Made by a program: the position numbers and the translations under genes. A stretch of DNA of 64,000 bases from Ralstonia wenshanensis (GTDB lineage: Bacteria > Pseudomonadota > Gammaproteobacteria > Burkholderiales > Burkholderiaceae): positions 372,001 to 436,000 of the forward strand of contig NZ_CP076413.1 of assembly GCF_021173085.1 (NCBI RefSeq). Direction: 5' to 3'. The notes under the pieces were generated by a model. That model saw only the letters and a list, made by a program, of their open reading frames with translations, made no database searches and was not told the origin of the DNA. Positions 36,699 through 45,239 of this stretch are shown one piece after another. How positions within the stretch are numbered: position 1 is the first letter of the stretch; the number at the start of each line of letters is the position of its first letter.

Positions 36699-37898
36699 AT
36701 GACCAAGCAACTGCAAGACGCCTACATCGTCGCCGCGACGCGTTCCCCGATCGGCAAGGCGCCGAAGGGCACGCTCAAGAACCTGCGCCCGGACGATCTG
36801 CTGGCGACCATCCTCAAGAGCGCCGTCGCCCAGGTGCCGAACCTGGACCCGGCGCTGATCGAAGACGCCATCGTCGGCTGCGCGATTCCGGAAGCGCAGC
36901 AGGGTCTGAACGTGGCGCGTATCGGCGCGCTGCTGGCCGGCCTGCCAAACACGGTGGGCGGCGTGACCGTCAACCGTTTCTGCGCCTCGGGCCTGACCGC
37001 CGTGGCGATGGCGGCCGACCGCATCCGCGTGGGTGAATCCGACGTGATGATCGCCGCCGGTGTGGAATCGATGAGCATGGTGCCGATGATGGGCAACTCG
37101 CCGTCGATGTCGCCCGAGATTTTCACGCGCGACGAGAACGTGGGCATCGCCTACGGCATGGGCCTGACAGCCGAGAAGGTCGCCCAGCAATGGAAGATCT
37201 CACGCGAGGCGCAGGACGCGTTCTCGCTGGCGTCGCATCAGAAGGCGCTGGCCGCGCAGCAAGCCGGCGAGTTCAAGGACGAGATCACCCCGATCGAGAT
37301 CATCGAGAAGTTCCCGAACCTGGGCACGGGCGCCATCGACATCAAGACGCGCACGATGTCGCTGGATGAAGGCCCGCGTGCCGATACGTCGGTTGAAGGC
37401 CTCGGCAAGCTTCGCGCCGTGTTCGCCAACAAGGGCAGCGTGACCGCCGGCAACAGCTCGCAGACCTCGGATGGTTCGGGCGCGCTGATCCTGGTGTCGG
37501 AAAAGATCCTGAAGCAGTTCAATCTGGTGCCGCTCGCGCGCTTCGTATCGTTTGCGGTGCGCGGTGTGCCGCCGGAAATCATGGGGATCGGCCCGAAGGA
37601 AGCGATTCCTGCCGCGCTGAAGGCCGGCGGCCTGACGCAGGATCAACTCGACTGGATCGAGCTGAACGAAGCATTTGCGGCGCAATCCCTGGCCGTGATT
37701 CAGGACCTGGGCCTGGACACCAGCAAGATCAACCCGCTGGGCGGCGCGATCGCGCTGGGCCACCCGCTGGGCGCGACCGGCGCCATTCGTGCGGCCACGG
37801 TGGTGCACGGCCTGCGCCGCCGCAACCAGAAGTACGGCATGGTGACGATGTGCGTCGGCACCGGCATGGGTGCCGCGGGCATTTTCGAACGCATGTGA
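36699..37898 (+). CDS. acetyl-CoA C-acyltransferase (3-ketoacyl-CoA thiolase)
   Basis: 399 residues. It cleaves 3-ketoacyl-CoA to acetyl-CoA, the last step of beta-oxidation. The nucleophile Cys95 sits in VNRFCASGLTAV, the active His in GHPLGATGA (about 352-360), and the second Cys in TMCVGTGMGAAG near 386. The FadA-like sequence and its place after the HCDH-ECH fusion indicate the partner of that enzyme. It is preceded by AGGAG. A GC-rich stem-loop follows the stop. Confidence 0.95.
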   Translation: MTKQLQDAYIVAATRSPIGKAPKGTLKNLRPDDLLATILKSAVAQVPNLDPALIEDAIVGCAIPEAQQGLNVARIGALLAGLPNTVGGVTVNRFCASGLTAVAMAADRIRVGESDVMIAAGVESMSMVPMMGNSPSMSPEIFTRDENVGIAYGMGLTAEKVAQQWKISREAQDAFSLASHQKALAAQQAGEFKDEITPIEIIEKFPNLGTGAIDIKTRTMSLDEGPRADTSVEGLGKLRAVFANKGSVTAGNSSQTSDGSGALILVSEKILKQFNLVPLARFVSFAVRGVPPEIMGIGPKEAIPAALKAGGLTQDQLDWIELNEAFAAQSLAVIQDLGLDTSKINPLGGAIALGHPLGATGAIRAATVVHGLRRRNQKYGMVTMCVGTGMGAAGIFERM

Positions 37899-37908
37899 CC
37901 CCACGCAA

Positions 37909-37933
37909 GGGGGAAGGATTAAGGCCTTCCCCC
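37909..37933 (+). terminator. stem-loop after the thiolase gene, possible terminator
   Basis: Nine-bp stem GGGGGAAGG (37909-37917) / CCTTCCCCC (37925-37933), 7-nt loop. The following TGCTTGCT is only weakly T-rich, so termination may be partial. Confidence 0.55.
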
Positions 37934-38014
37934 TGCTTGCTAATCGCCCGTCTCACCACGCATGATTGCGCAGGCGCGCGCAGCATTACATAACAAGCGC
38001 GCCGAAGAATGCGG

Positions 38015-38095
38015 CCGGCTCCAAGCCGGTATCGCAATAGAAGCGGAGCCACGACTCCGCAACAGAGGAGACACACCACCGGGTCACCGGCGGTG
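38015..38095 (+). other. three consecutive stem-loops in the degV leader
   Basis: CCGGCT-cca-AGCCGG (38015-38029), GCGGAG-ccacga-CTCCGC (38043-38060), and CACCACCGG-gtca-CCGGCGGTG with one mismatch (38074-38095). They precede the AGAGGAGG ribosome binding site at 38101-38108. The transcript leader would be highly folded. Confidence 0.45.
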
Positions 38096-38115
38096 CATCA
38101 AGAGGAGGGCGCGCG

Positions 38116-39081
38116 ATGGGCAACACTGTCGGCGACACAATCGTATTGACCGATGCGGCATGCGATATGCCGCGCTCGATGATCGATCAGCTGGGGTTGG
38201 GTGTGGTGCCGTTCCGCATTCGTGCGGGCGAATTGTTCGTAGAAGACCGCCGCGACGAGGCGGCGCTGCCGCAGCTCTATCGCAAGTACCTCGTCGACAA
38301 GCAAGATCACTATGCCGAATCGATTCCGCTGCTCGAACGCGAGATCGAAGACTACCTGCTCAAGCACGTGGTCACGCAGCACGACCGTGCCTTGCTGCTG
38401 ACGATTGCCAGCTCGCGCAGCCATTTCTACAGCCACGCAACCGGCGCGGTGGTGGGCACCACGGCCAAGAGCTTCAAGCCACGCAAGGATGCCGGCCGCT
38501 CGGGCCTGTTCGAGTTGACGGTGGTGGACACGGGCGCCATAGGCCCCGGCCAGGCGCTGATGGTGCACGAAGCCGCGCGCATGCTGCGCGAAGGCGCGGA
38601 GGTGCGTGACGTGGTGCACGTGATCGAAAATCGCCTGCGCGATGCCTCGCACGTCTACCTCGTGCCCGATGAGTTGCTGTACATGTACACCCGCGCCAAG
38701 CAGAAGGGCGAGAAGAGCATCACCTGGGGCCGCTACATGATGGGCACGGCGTTCAACGTGCGCCCGCTCATTCATATGCACCGGGGCGAGACGGAGGCCA
38801 TCGCCAAGGTGCGCGGTTCCGATGAAGGCATCCGCCGTCTGATGGCGCATACCGAAACCATGATCGCCGAGGAGCGTCTGGCCACGCCGGTGGTGGCGAT
38901 CACGTATTCCGGTTCGCTCGACACCGTGCGCCGCATGGAGCCGGTGCAAGCGTTGATGCGAACCGCGCAGGACCATGGCGTGGAAGTGCTGCTCGCGCCG
39001 ATGAGCCTGACCGTGGCGTTGAACGTGGGGGCGAACGCGTTCTCCGTCGGTTATCTGTCTGATTCTCCTGTGCCGATTTAG
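38116..39081 (+). CDS. DegV family fatty-acid-binding protein
   Basis: 321 residues. DegV/EDD fold signatures: IVLTDAACDMPRSMIDQLGLGVVPFRI at the N-terminus with VLTDAACD; LLLTIASSRSHFYSHA; FELTVVDTGAIGPGQALMVHEAA; and late NVRPLIHMHRGETEAIAKVRG. The family binds a fatty acid and in Gram-positive bacteria presents it to a kinase (FakA). No FakA-like gene is visible here. The adjoining beta-oxidation genes fit a lipid-linked role; that is inference. A strong ribosome binding site (AGAGGAGG) stands 7 nt upstream. Confidence 0.88.
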   Translation: MGNTVGDTIVLTDAACDMPRSMIDQLGLGVVPFRIRAGELFVEDRRDEAALPQLYRKYLVDKQDHYAESIPLLEREIEDYLLKHVVTQHDRALLLTIASSRSHFYSHATGAVVGTTAKSFKPRKDAGRSGLFELTVVDTGAIGPGQALMVHEAARMLREGAEVRDVVHVIENRLRDASHVYLVPDELLYMYTRAKQKGEKSITWGRYMMGTAFNVRPLIHMHRGETEAIAKVRGSDEGIRRLMAHTETMIAEERLATPVVAITYSGSLDTVRRMEPVQALMRTAQDHGVEVLLAPMSLTVALNVGANAFSVGYLSDSPVPI

Positions 39082-39107
39082 CGGCGCAGGTTTCACCTGG
39101 AGTTTTC

Positions 39108-39872
39108 ATGTCGATTCGTACCGAGACCGCAGACGGCGTCCTGACGCTCACCTTTGACCGCCTGGACCGCAAGAACGCCATCACGGCCGCGATGTACCAA
39201 ACGCTGGCCGATGCCCTGGTGGCCGCCGAGACCGATCCCGCCATCCGCGTGATCGTGCTGGCGGGCCATGAGAGCGTGTTCACGGCGGGCAACGATCTCG
39301 AAGACTTCATGAAGAACCCCCCCAAGGACGAGAGCGCCCCCGTGCACCAGTTCCTGAAGGCGATCAGCAGGGCGACCAAGCCGCTGATCGCCTCTGTGAG
39401 CGGCGCGGCTGTCGGCGTGGGCACGACGATGCTGCTGCATTGCGATCTCGTCTACGCATCCGAGACGGCCAAGTTGTCGATGCCGTTCGCGCAGTTGGGG
39501 CTCTGTCCGGAAGCGGCGTCAAGCCTGCTGCTGCCGCAGCTGGCGGGCTATCACCGCGCGGCGGACAAGCTGCTTTTCGGTGAGCCTTTTGACGCGAACG
39601 AAGCGCGCGAGCTGGGCTTGGTCAATCGCGTGCTACCGGCAGGCGAGCTGGATGCCTTCGTGCGCACGCAGGCGCGCAAGCTGACGCTGCTGCCGCCCGC
39701 ATCGCTGCGCGCCACCAAGCGCCTGATGAAGGAAGGCGCCACGCCGCAGATTGCCGAGCGTATGTCGGTGGAAGGCAAGCAGTTTGGCGAGATGCTGCGC
39801 GCGCCGGAAGCGCGCGAGGCGTTCACGGCGTTCTTCGAAAAGCGCCGCCCGGATTTCTCCAAGTTCAATTGA
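39108..39872 (+). CDS. enoyl-CoA hydratase/isomerase family protein
   Basis: 254 residues, single crotonase domain. The CoA-binding and oxyanion segments FTAGNDLEDFM and SVSGAAVGVGTTMLLHCDLVYASETAKLSMPF are clear. The substrate-determining glutamates of classical hydratases are not both evident (FAQLGLCPEAASSLLLP carries one), so isomerase or another crotonase chemistry is possible. It lies 26 nt after degV on the same strand, probably cotranscribed, and ends at a strong terminator. Confidence 0.9.
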   Translation: MSIRTETADGVLTLTFDRLDRKNAITAAMYQTLADALVAAETDPAIRVIVLAGHESVFTAGNDLEDFMKNPPKDESAPVHQFLKAISRATKPLIASVSGAAVGVGTTMLLHCDLVYASETAKLSMPFAQLGLCPEAASSLLLPQLAGYHRAADKLLFGEPFDANEARELGLVNRVLPAGELDAFVRTQARKLTLLPPASLRATKRLMKEGATPQIAERMSVEGKQFGEMLRAPEAREAFTAFFEKRRPDFSKFN

Positions 39873-39895
39873 GCGAATCGCTCACCCGCAAAAAG

Positions 39896-39923
39896 AAAAC
39901 CCGGCGCGAAGCCGGGTTTTTTT
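39896..39923. terminator. bidirectional rho-independent terminator
   Basis: A 10-bp stem AAAACCCGGC (39896-39905) / GCCGGGTTTT (39911-39920) with a 5-nt loop; T-run on plus, A-run on minus side. It separates the convergent hydratase and thioesterase genes. Confidence 0.92.
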
Positions 39924-39938
39924 GTTGGGCGTTGCCGT

Positions 39939-40358
39939 TCAGAGCGGCGGCAGCACGCGCGGCTTGCGCGTCTCGTCGGTGGCCACGTAAGTGAGGGTGG
40001 CTTCCGTGACCTTGACGGTGGCGTGGCTGCCGTTGGCGTGCATGCGCTGCGCATAGACCTCCACGTCCACGGTGATTGATGTGCGCCCCGTCTTGACCAC
40101 GTTGGCGTAGAAACTCACCAGATCGCCCACGTACACGGGCTGCTTGAAGACGAACGAGTTGACGGCGATCGTGGCGACACGGCCGTTGGCGCGCACCACG
40201 GCGGGGATCGAGCCGGCAATGTCCACCTGCGACATGATCCAGCCGCCAAACACATCGCCGTGGACGTTGGCGTCGGACGGCATGGGCATCACCCGCACGG
40301 CGGGCTGCTTGTCGGCGGGCAGCGTGACGGTTTCAGTGGTGGCTTGGGTATCGGACAT
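39939..40358 (-). CDS. acyl-CoA thioesterase, hotdog fold (YciA type)
   Basis: 139 residues. The acyl-CoA thioesterase signature NVHGDVFGGWIMSQVDIAG lies near 31-49, with the catalytic Asp in DVFGGW and FKQPVYVGDLVSFYA later. It hydrolyses acyl-CoA to free acid and CoA. MSDTQATT is taken as start; MLPCII 7 residues upstream is possible, and neither has a convincing ribosome binding site. It is convergent with the hydratase gene and divergent from the ABC exporter. Confidence 0.9.
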   Translation of the reverse strand: MSDTQATTETVTLPADKQPAVRVMPMPSDANVHGDVFGGWIMSQVDIAGSIPAVVRANGRVATIAVNSFVFKQPVYVGDLVSFYANVVKTGRTSITVDVEVYAQRMHANGSHATVKVTEATLTYVATDETRKPRVLPPL

Positions 40359-40466
40359 GATGATGCAGGGCAGCATTGAAGCGGAGGGAGGGCCCACCAG
40401 CGGGCCCAGGGCGCGCGCAGGTGATCGGTGGGAGAATACACAATCCGCCATTTTATTGCACCGCAC

Positions 40467-42305
40467 ATGCGCCGCTTTCCCGCTTCTTCCGAACCGCCTC
40501 CGCCGGGGGCTGCCCGCGGCGACTGGCGCACCATCAAGAGCCTGTTGCCGTATCTGATGGCCTACAAATGGCGTGTGGCGCTGGCGCTGTCGTTCCTGAT
40601 CGCGGCCAAGGTGGCAAACCTGGGTGTACCGATGGTCATGAAGCGGCTGATCGATTCGATGAACGTCTCGCCGTCCGACCCGCGCGCGCTGCTGGTGGTG
40701 CCGGTGGGCGTCATCATCGGATACGGCCTGCTGCGGCTGTCGACGTCGCTGTTCTCTGAGCTGCGTGAAATCCTGTTCGCGAAGGTGACGGAGAGTTCGG
40801 TGCGCACGCTCGCACTGCAGGTGTTCCGCCATCTGCATGCGCTGTCACTGCGCTTTCATCTGGAGCGCCAGACCGGCGGCATGAGCCGCGACATCGAGCG
40901 CGGCACGCGCGGCATCCAGTCGCTCATCTCGTATTCGCTGTACAGCATCCTGCCGACGCTGGTGGAAGTCGGCCTCGTCATCACGTATTTTTTCGTGAAG
41001 TACGACGTGTGGTTTGCGCTCATCACGTTCTGCGCGCTCGTGAGTTACATCGTCTTTACGGTGACGGTGACGAACTGGCGCACGCACTTCCGCCGCAAGA
41101 TGAACGAGCTGGATTCGCGCGCCAACCAGAAGGCGATCGATTCGCTGCTCAACTTCGAGACGGTCAAATACTTCGGCAACGAAGACTACGAAGCGCGTCG
41201 CTACGACGAGAACTTGAAGCACTACCGTGCCGCGGCCATCCGCTCGCAGAACTCGTTGTCGGTGCTCAACTTCGGCCAGCAGTTCATTGTGGCCACCGCG
41301 CTCATCCTGATTCTGTATCGCGCCACGCAAGGGGTGGCGGCGGGGCACATGACGCTGGGCGACCTCGTGCTCGTCAACACGCTGATGCTGCAGATCTACA
41401 TTCCGCTCAACTTCCTGGGCGTGATCTACCGCGAGCTGAAGCAGGCCGTGACCGACATGGACCGGATGTTCAACCTGCTGCAGACCAACCGCGAGGTTGC
41501 GGACAAGCCTGACGCCCCACCGCTGGCGGTGCATGCGGGCGAAGTCCGCTTCGCGCATGTCGACTTCAGCTACGAGGCCAAGCGCCAGATCCTGTTCGAT
41601 GTGGATTTCACAATTCCTGCCGGCACGACCACAGCGGTCGTGGGGCAAAGCGGCTCGGGCAAGTCGACGCTCGCGCGCTTGCTGTTCCGCTTCTATGACG
41701 TGAAGTCGGGCGCCATCCAGATCGATGGCCAGGACCTGCGCGATGTCACGCAAGCCAGCGTGCGCGCGGCCATCGGCATCGTTCCGCAAGACACGGTGCT
41801 CTTTAACGACAGCATCTACTACAACATCGCTTACGGCCGCCCCGACGCGAGCCGCGAAGAGGTGATCGAAGCCGCCCGCGCGGCGCAGATCCACCACTTT
41901 GTCGAATCGCTGCCTGATGGCTACGAGACGCAAGTCGGCGAGCGCGGCCTCAAACTCTCCGGCGGTGAGAAGCAGCGCGTGGCGATTGCGCGCACGCTGC
42001 TCAAGCGTCCGCCGATTCTCGTCTTCGATGAAGCGACGTCTGCGCTCGACTCGCGTACCGAGCACGCCATCCAGGAAGAGCTGATGCGCCTGGCGCAGAA
42101 CCACACCACGCTGGTCATCGCACACCGCTTGTCGACCATCGTCCGTGCGCACCAAATCCTGGTGATGGAGCATGGCCGCATCATCGAGCGCGGCACGCAC
42201 GAATCGTTGTTGCGCGCGGAAGGTCGCTACGCGCAGATGTGGCGCATGCAGGCACGCGAGCCCGAACGCGTGGCCGAAGAAACAGAAGACACCCGAGTTG
42301 GCTGA
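40467..42305 (+). CDS. Atm1/HMT-type ABC exporter (permease-ATPase half transporter)
   Basis: 612 residues from ATG 40467; a GTG 39 nt earlier is also in frame. Six membrane spans occupy about 30-330 (LIAAKVANLGVPMVMKRLIDSMN; NEDYEARRYDENLKHYR as in Atm1). The ATPase has [23 protein letters not shown] and [16 protein letters not shown]. Its closest named group is ABCB7/Atm1, which exports glutathione-linked sulfur or metal conjugates; bacterial members confer heavy-metal tolerance. LysR follows 15 nt later. A C-terminal tail of about 20 acidic residues is unremarkable. Confidence 0.92.
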   Translation: MRRFPASSEPPPPGAARGDWRTIKSLLPYLMAYKWRVALALSFLIAAKVANLGVPMVMKRLIDSMNVSPSDPRALLVVPVGVIIGYGLLRLSTSLFSELREILFAKVTESSVRTLALQVFRHLHALSLRFHLERQTGGMSRDIERGTRGIQSLISYSLYSILPTLVEVGLVITYFFVKYDVWFALITFCALVSYIVFTVTVTNWRTHFRRKMNELDSRANQKAIDSLLNFETVKYFGNEDYEARRYDENLKHYRAAAIRSQNSLSVLNFGQQFIVATALILILYRATQGVAAGHMTLGDLVLVNTLMLQIYIPLNFLGVIYRELKQAVTDMDRMFNLLQTNREVADKPDAPPLAVHAGEVRFAHVDFSYEAKRQILFDVDFTIPAGTTTAVVGQSGSGKSTLARLLFRFYDVKSGAIQIDGQDLRDVTQASVRAAIGIVPQDTVLFNDSIYYNIAYGRPDASREEVIEAARAAQIHHFVESLPDGYETQVGERGLKLSGGEKQRVAIARTLLKRPPILVFDEATSALDSRTEHAIQEELMRLAQNHTTLVIAHRLSTIVRAHQILVMEHGRIIERGTHESLLRAEGRYAQMWRMQAREPERVAEETEDTRVG

Positions 42306-42320
42306 GGGAGAGACAACGCG

Positions 42321-43265
42321 ATGGAACTCAAATGGCTGGAAGACTTCATCAGCCTGGCGGAGACGCGCAGCTTTTCGCGCTCGGCCGAATTGCGGCACGT
42401 GACGCAGCCGGCGTTTTCGCGGCGCATTCAATCCCTTGAGGCGTGGCTCGGCAATGAGCTGATCGATCGGTCAAGCTACCCCACACGCCTGACGCCCGCC
42501 GGAGAGGTCTTCTACGAACAGGCGTTGGCGATGCTCGCCCAGGTGAGTGAGACGCGGGCCCTGATGCGCGGCCAGCGTCCGGCCAGCGCGTCGACGATCG
42601 ACTTTGCCGTGCCGCATACGCTGTCGCTCACGTTTTTCCCCGGCTGGCTTGCCCAGGTGGAAGAGAAGATCGGCAAGCTGCAATGCCGGCTGCGCGCGCT
42701 CAATGTGCACGATGCAGTAATGACGCTGGTGGAGGGCGGCTGCGATCTCGTGATGGTCTATCACCACGCGCGGCAAATGATCCAACTCGACCCTACGCGC
42801 TACGACATGCTGGTGCTGGGCACCGAGCGGCTCTCGCCGTTCTCCAAGCCCGACGCAAGCGGACGGCCGATCTATCGGCTCGTTCCCACCGCGCGCAAGC
42901 CGATCGCCTATCTGAGCTATACGCCCAATGCCTTTCTGGGGCGCATGGTGGATGTGCTGCTGGAAAACTCGCCGGTGGCGCCGCTGCTCGACAAGTGTTA
43001 CGAAACCGACATGGCCGAGGCGCTCAAGGTGATGGCGCTGGCGGGACACGGCGTGGCGTTCCTGCCCGAGAGCGCAGTACGGGACGAAGTGGCAGCCGGG
43101 CGACTGGTACGCGCCGAAGGTAAGGGGGGCGGCACCTTGTCGATCGAGATGGAGATCCGGCTGTACCGCGAGCACCCGCAGAACGGCACGCACGATCGTC
43201 GGCACCCCCAATCCAAGCGCAAGCGCGAGCTGATCGACCAGCTTTGGAGCGTATTGTCGGCGTGA
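42321..43265 (+). CDS. LysR-type transcriptional regulator (probable gdhA regulator)
   Basis: 314 residues. The winged helix at 1-60 reads MELKWLEDFISLAETRSFSRSAELRHVTQPAFSRRIQSLE, a standard LysR DNA-binding domain. The effector domain runs from about 90 with DFAVPHTLSLTFFPGWL. It is in the same direction as, and directly upstream of, gdhA, with a good T-N11-A dyad in the gap. GGGAGAG precedes the ATG. The target and co-inducer are inferred from position only. Confidence 0.92.
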   Translation: MELKWLEDFISLAETRSFSRSAELRHVTQPAFSRRIQSLEAWLGNELIDRSSYPTRLTPAGEVFYEQALAMLAQVSETRALMRGQRPASASTIDFAVPHTLSLTFFPGWLAQVEEKIGKLQCRLRALNVHDAVMTLVEGGCDLVMVYHHARQMIQLDPTRYDMLVLGTERLSPFSKPDASGRPIYRLVPTARKPIAYLSYTPNAFLGRMVDVLLENSPVAPLLDKCYETDMAEALKVMALAGHGVAFLPESAVRDEVAAGRLVRAEGKGGGTLSIEMEIRLYREHPQNGTHDRRHPQSKRKRELIDQLWSVLSA

Positions 43266-43290
43266 TCGCGCTACTTGATATACCTGCGAT

Positions 43291-43313
43291 GGTTATGCGT
43301 TGGATGCATAACC
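43291..43313. promoter_or_regulatory. LysR-type box upstream of gdhA
   Basis: A perfect 8-bp dyad GGTTATGC (43291-43298) / GCATAACC (43306-43313) with a 7-bp spacer. T43296 and A43308 give the T-N11-A pattern bound by LysR proteins. It lies 105 bp before the gdhA ATG and 26 bp after the LysR stop. Confidence 0.7.
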
Positions 43314-43417
43314 CGATGTAAAAACGGCATTGGATTTCGTTCTGGGCGGTCCCTAAGCTGGCGGGCATTTTGTGGGACTTGAAGGGCCTTACCGAGGCCC
43401 AAAAAAGGAAGACAGCC

Positions 43418-44719
43418 ATGTCCAATGTCGCATCTCCGTCGACACTCCAGCACGCCATCCCGTCCTATCTGCCGGCCGACAATCTCGGCCCGTGGGGCAT
43501 CTACCTGCAGCAGGTCGATCGGGTCACCCCCTATCTTGGCTCGCTCGCTCGTTGGGTTGAAACGCTCAAGCGCCCGAAGCGCGCGCTGATCGTCGACGTG
43601 CCCATCCAGATGGACGACGGCCGCATTGCCCACTTCGAGGGCTACCGCGTGCAGCACAACACGTCGCGCGGCCCGGGCAAGGGCGGCGTGCGTTTCCACC
43701 AGGACGTGACGCTGTCGGAAGTGATGGCGTTGTCTGCATGGATGTCGGTGAAGAACGCGGCCGTGAACGTGCCGTACGGCGGTGCCAAAGGCGGTATCCG
43801 CGTCGACCCGCGCAAGCTGTCTTCCGGTGAACTCGAGCGCCTGACCCGCCGCTACACCAGCGAGATCGGCATCATCATCGGCCCAAACAAGGACATTCCG
43901 GCGCCGGACGTGAACACCAACGCGCAGATCATGGCGTGGATGATGGACACGTATTCCATGAACGAAGGCTCCACCGCCACCGGCGTGGTGACCGGCAAGC
44001 CGATCGCACTGGGCGGCAGCCTGGGCCGTCGTGAAGCCACTGGCCGCGGCGTGTTCGTGGTGGGCAGCGAAGCCGCACGCAACCTTGGCATCGACGTCAA
44101 GGGCTCGCGCGTGGTGGTGCAAGGCTTCGGTAACGTGGGCAGCGTGGCCGCCAAGCTGTTCCACGACGCCGGCGCCAAGGTCATTGCTGTGCAAGACCAC
44201 AAGGGCATCGTGTTCAACGGCAACGGCCTCGATGTCGACGCGCTCATCAAGCACGTTGACCACAACGGCAGCGTGGCCGGCTTTGCCGCAGAGACCGTCT
44301 CGCAAGACGACTTCTGGGCACTGGACTGCGAATTCCTGATCCCGGCCGCGCTGGAAGGCCAGATCACGGCGAAGAACGCGCCCCATATCAAGGCAAAGAT
44401 TGTCGTGGAAGGTGCAAACGGCCCCACGACGCCCGAGGCCGACGACATCCTGCGCGACCGGGGCATCCTGGTCTGCCCGGACGTGATTGCCAACGCCGGC
44501 GGTGTGACGGTCAGCTATTTCGAATGGGTGCAGGATTTCTCGAGCTTCTTCTGGACCGAAGACGAGATCAACCAGCGCCTGGTACGGATCATGCAAGATG
44601 CCTTCCGTGGCGTCTGGCAAGTGGCGCAGGACAACAAGGTTACTCTGCGTACGGCGGCGTTCATCATCGCCTGTACGCGGATTCTGCAGGCCCGCCAAGA
44701 GCGCGGTCTGTACCCCTGA
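43418..44719 (+). CDS. gdhA: glutamate dehydrogenase
   Basis: 433 residues, hexameric class. It interconverts glutamate and 2-oxoglutarate plus ammonia. Substrate-site segments are [22 protein letters not shown], and [20 protein letters not shown] with the catalytic lysine. The dinucleotide site is [32 protein letters not shown], without a clear arginine after the strand, which would fit NAD+ preference; this is inference. AAGGAAGA lies 6 nt upstream. Followed by the gltIJKL importer, which supplies its substrate. Confidence 0.95.
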   Translation: MSNVASPSTLQHAIPSYLPADNLGPWGIYLQQVDRVTPYLGSLARWVETLKRPKRALIVDVPIQMDDGRIAHFEGYRVQHNTSRGPGKGGVRFHQDVTLSEVMALSAWMSVKNAAVNVPYGGAKGGIRVDPRKLSSGELERLTRRYTSEIGIIIGPNKDIPAPDVNTNAQIMAWMMDTYSMNEGSTATGVVTGKPIALGGSLGRREATGRGVFVVGSEAARNLGIDVKGSRVVVQGFGNVGSVAAKLFHDAGAKVIAVQDHKGIVFNGNGLDVDALIKHVDHNGSVAGFAAETVSQDDFWALDCEFLIPAALEGQITAKNAPHIKAKIVVEGANGPTTPEADDILRDRGILVCPDVIANAGGVTVSYFEWVQDFSSFFWTEDEINQRLVRIMQDAFRGVWQVAQDNKVTLRTAAFIIACTRILQARQERGLYP

Positions 44720-44796
44720 TCGGCAACGCGCTGGTCAATACCGGCGCGGTGCCCCAACAGGGCGCTGCACTGGTCTATCGCGTTGCTGCCGATCAG
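44716..44796 (+). other. long inverted repeat across the gdhA stop codon
   Basis: CTGATCGGCAACGCG (44716-44730) pairs with CGCGTTG-ctg-CCGATCAG (44779-44796), 15 bp with a 3-nt bulge, enclosing about 48 nt. No T-run follows. It may stabilise the gdhA message or end transcription with Rho. Confidence 0.5.
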
Positions 44797-45239
44797 GCGG
44801 CCATGCGCGACGGTTGAAGAAAGCCGGTGCTCATGGGACGAACCATAACGTTCCAAAGCACCGCACCATGAGAAGGGCGATGGCACCATCGTCGTCCTTC
44901 CCATCCTCAAGTCGGGTTCGTTAAGCGACAGAGAGCGCACATCGGGCGGGCTTTATTTCCCCTTGTTTTCCTTAGCAATTGGCGGTGATCCGCTCAAGCA
45001 TCGGGCCTGCGTGCCGATGTTGCAGAGCGTTGCCGTGTTTGGCGCTGCGCGTCTTTTCCGGATTTTCGGAAAAGCACAACGTAAGGTATCCGGTTGCCTG
45101 GAAAACGCGGTTGCGGCAGGGTCCGCGCCAGAGGAAAAACTCCGTTGGATTCAACGATTTAGTGGCAACACCAATACTGTCGCCAAACGTTTTTTGGTAC
45201 AGTCCCGTCTTTCTCTTTCATGGTCAAAAGGAGACTTTC
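44720..45239. other. 520-bp intergenic region between gdhA and gltI
   Basis: It contains the inverted repeat just listed and a hairpin CTTTTCCG-gatttt-CGGAAAAG (45053-45074). TACAGT at 45198-45203 may be a -10, without a clear -35. I find no open frame of convincing composition and no clean sigma-54 site. An in-frame extension of gltI back to 44979 lacks a signal peptide and is dismissed. Confidence 0.6.

Noticed and set aside
44979-45239. N-terminal extension of gltI by 87 codons
   Set aside because: It would hide the signal peptide that starts at 45240, which has its own ribosome binding site.
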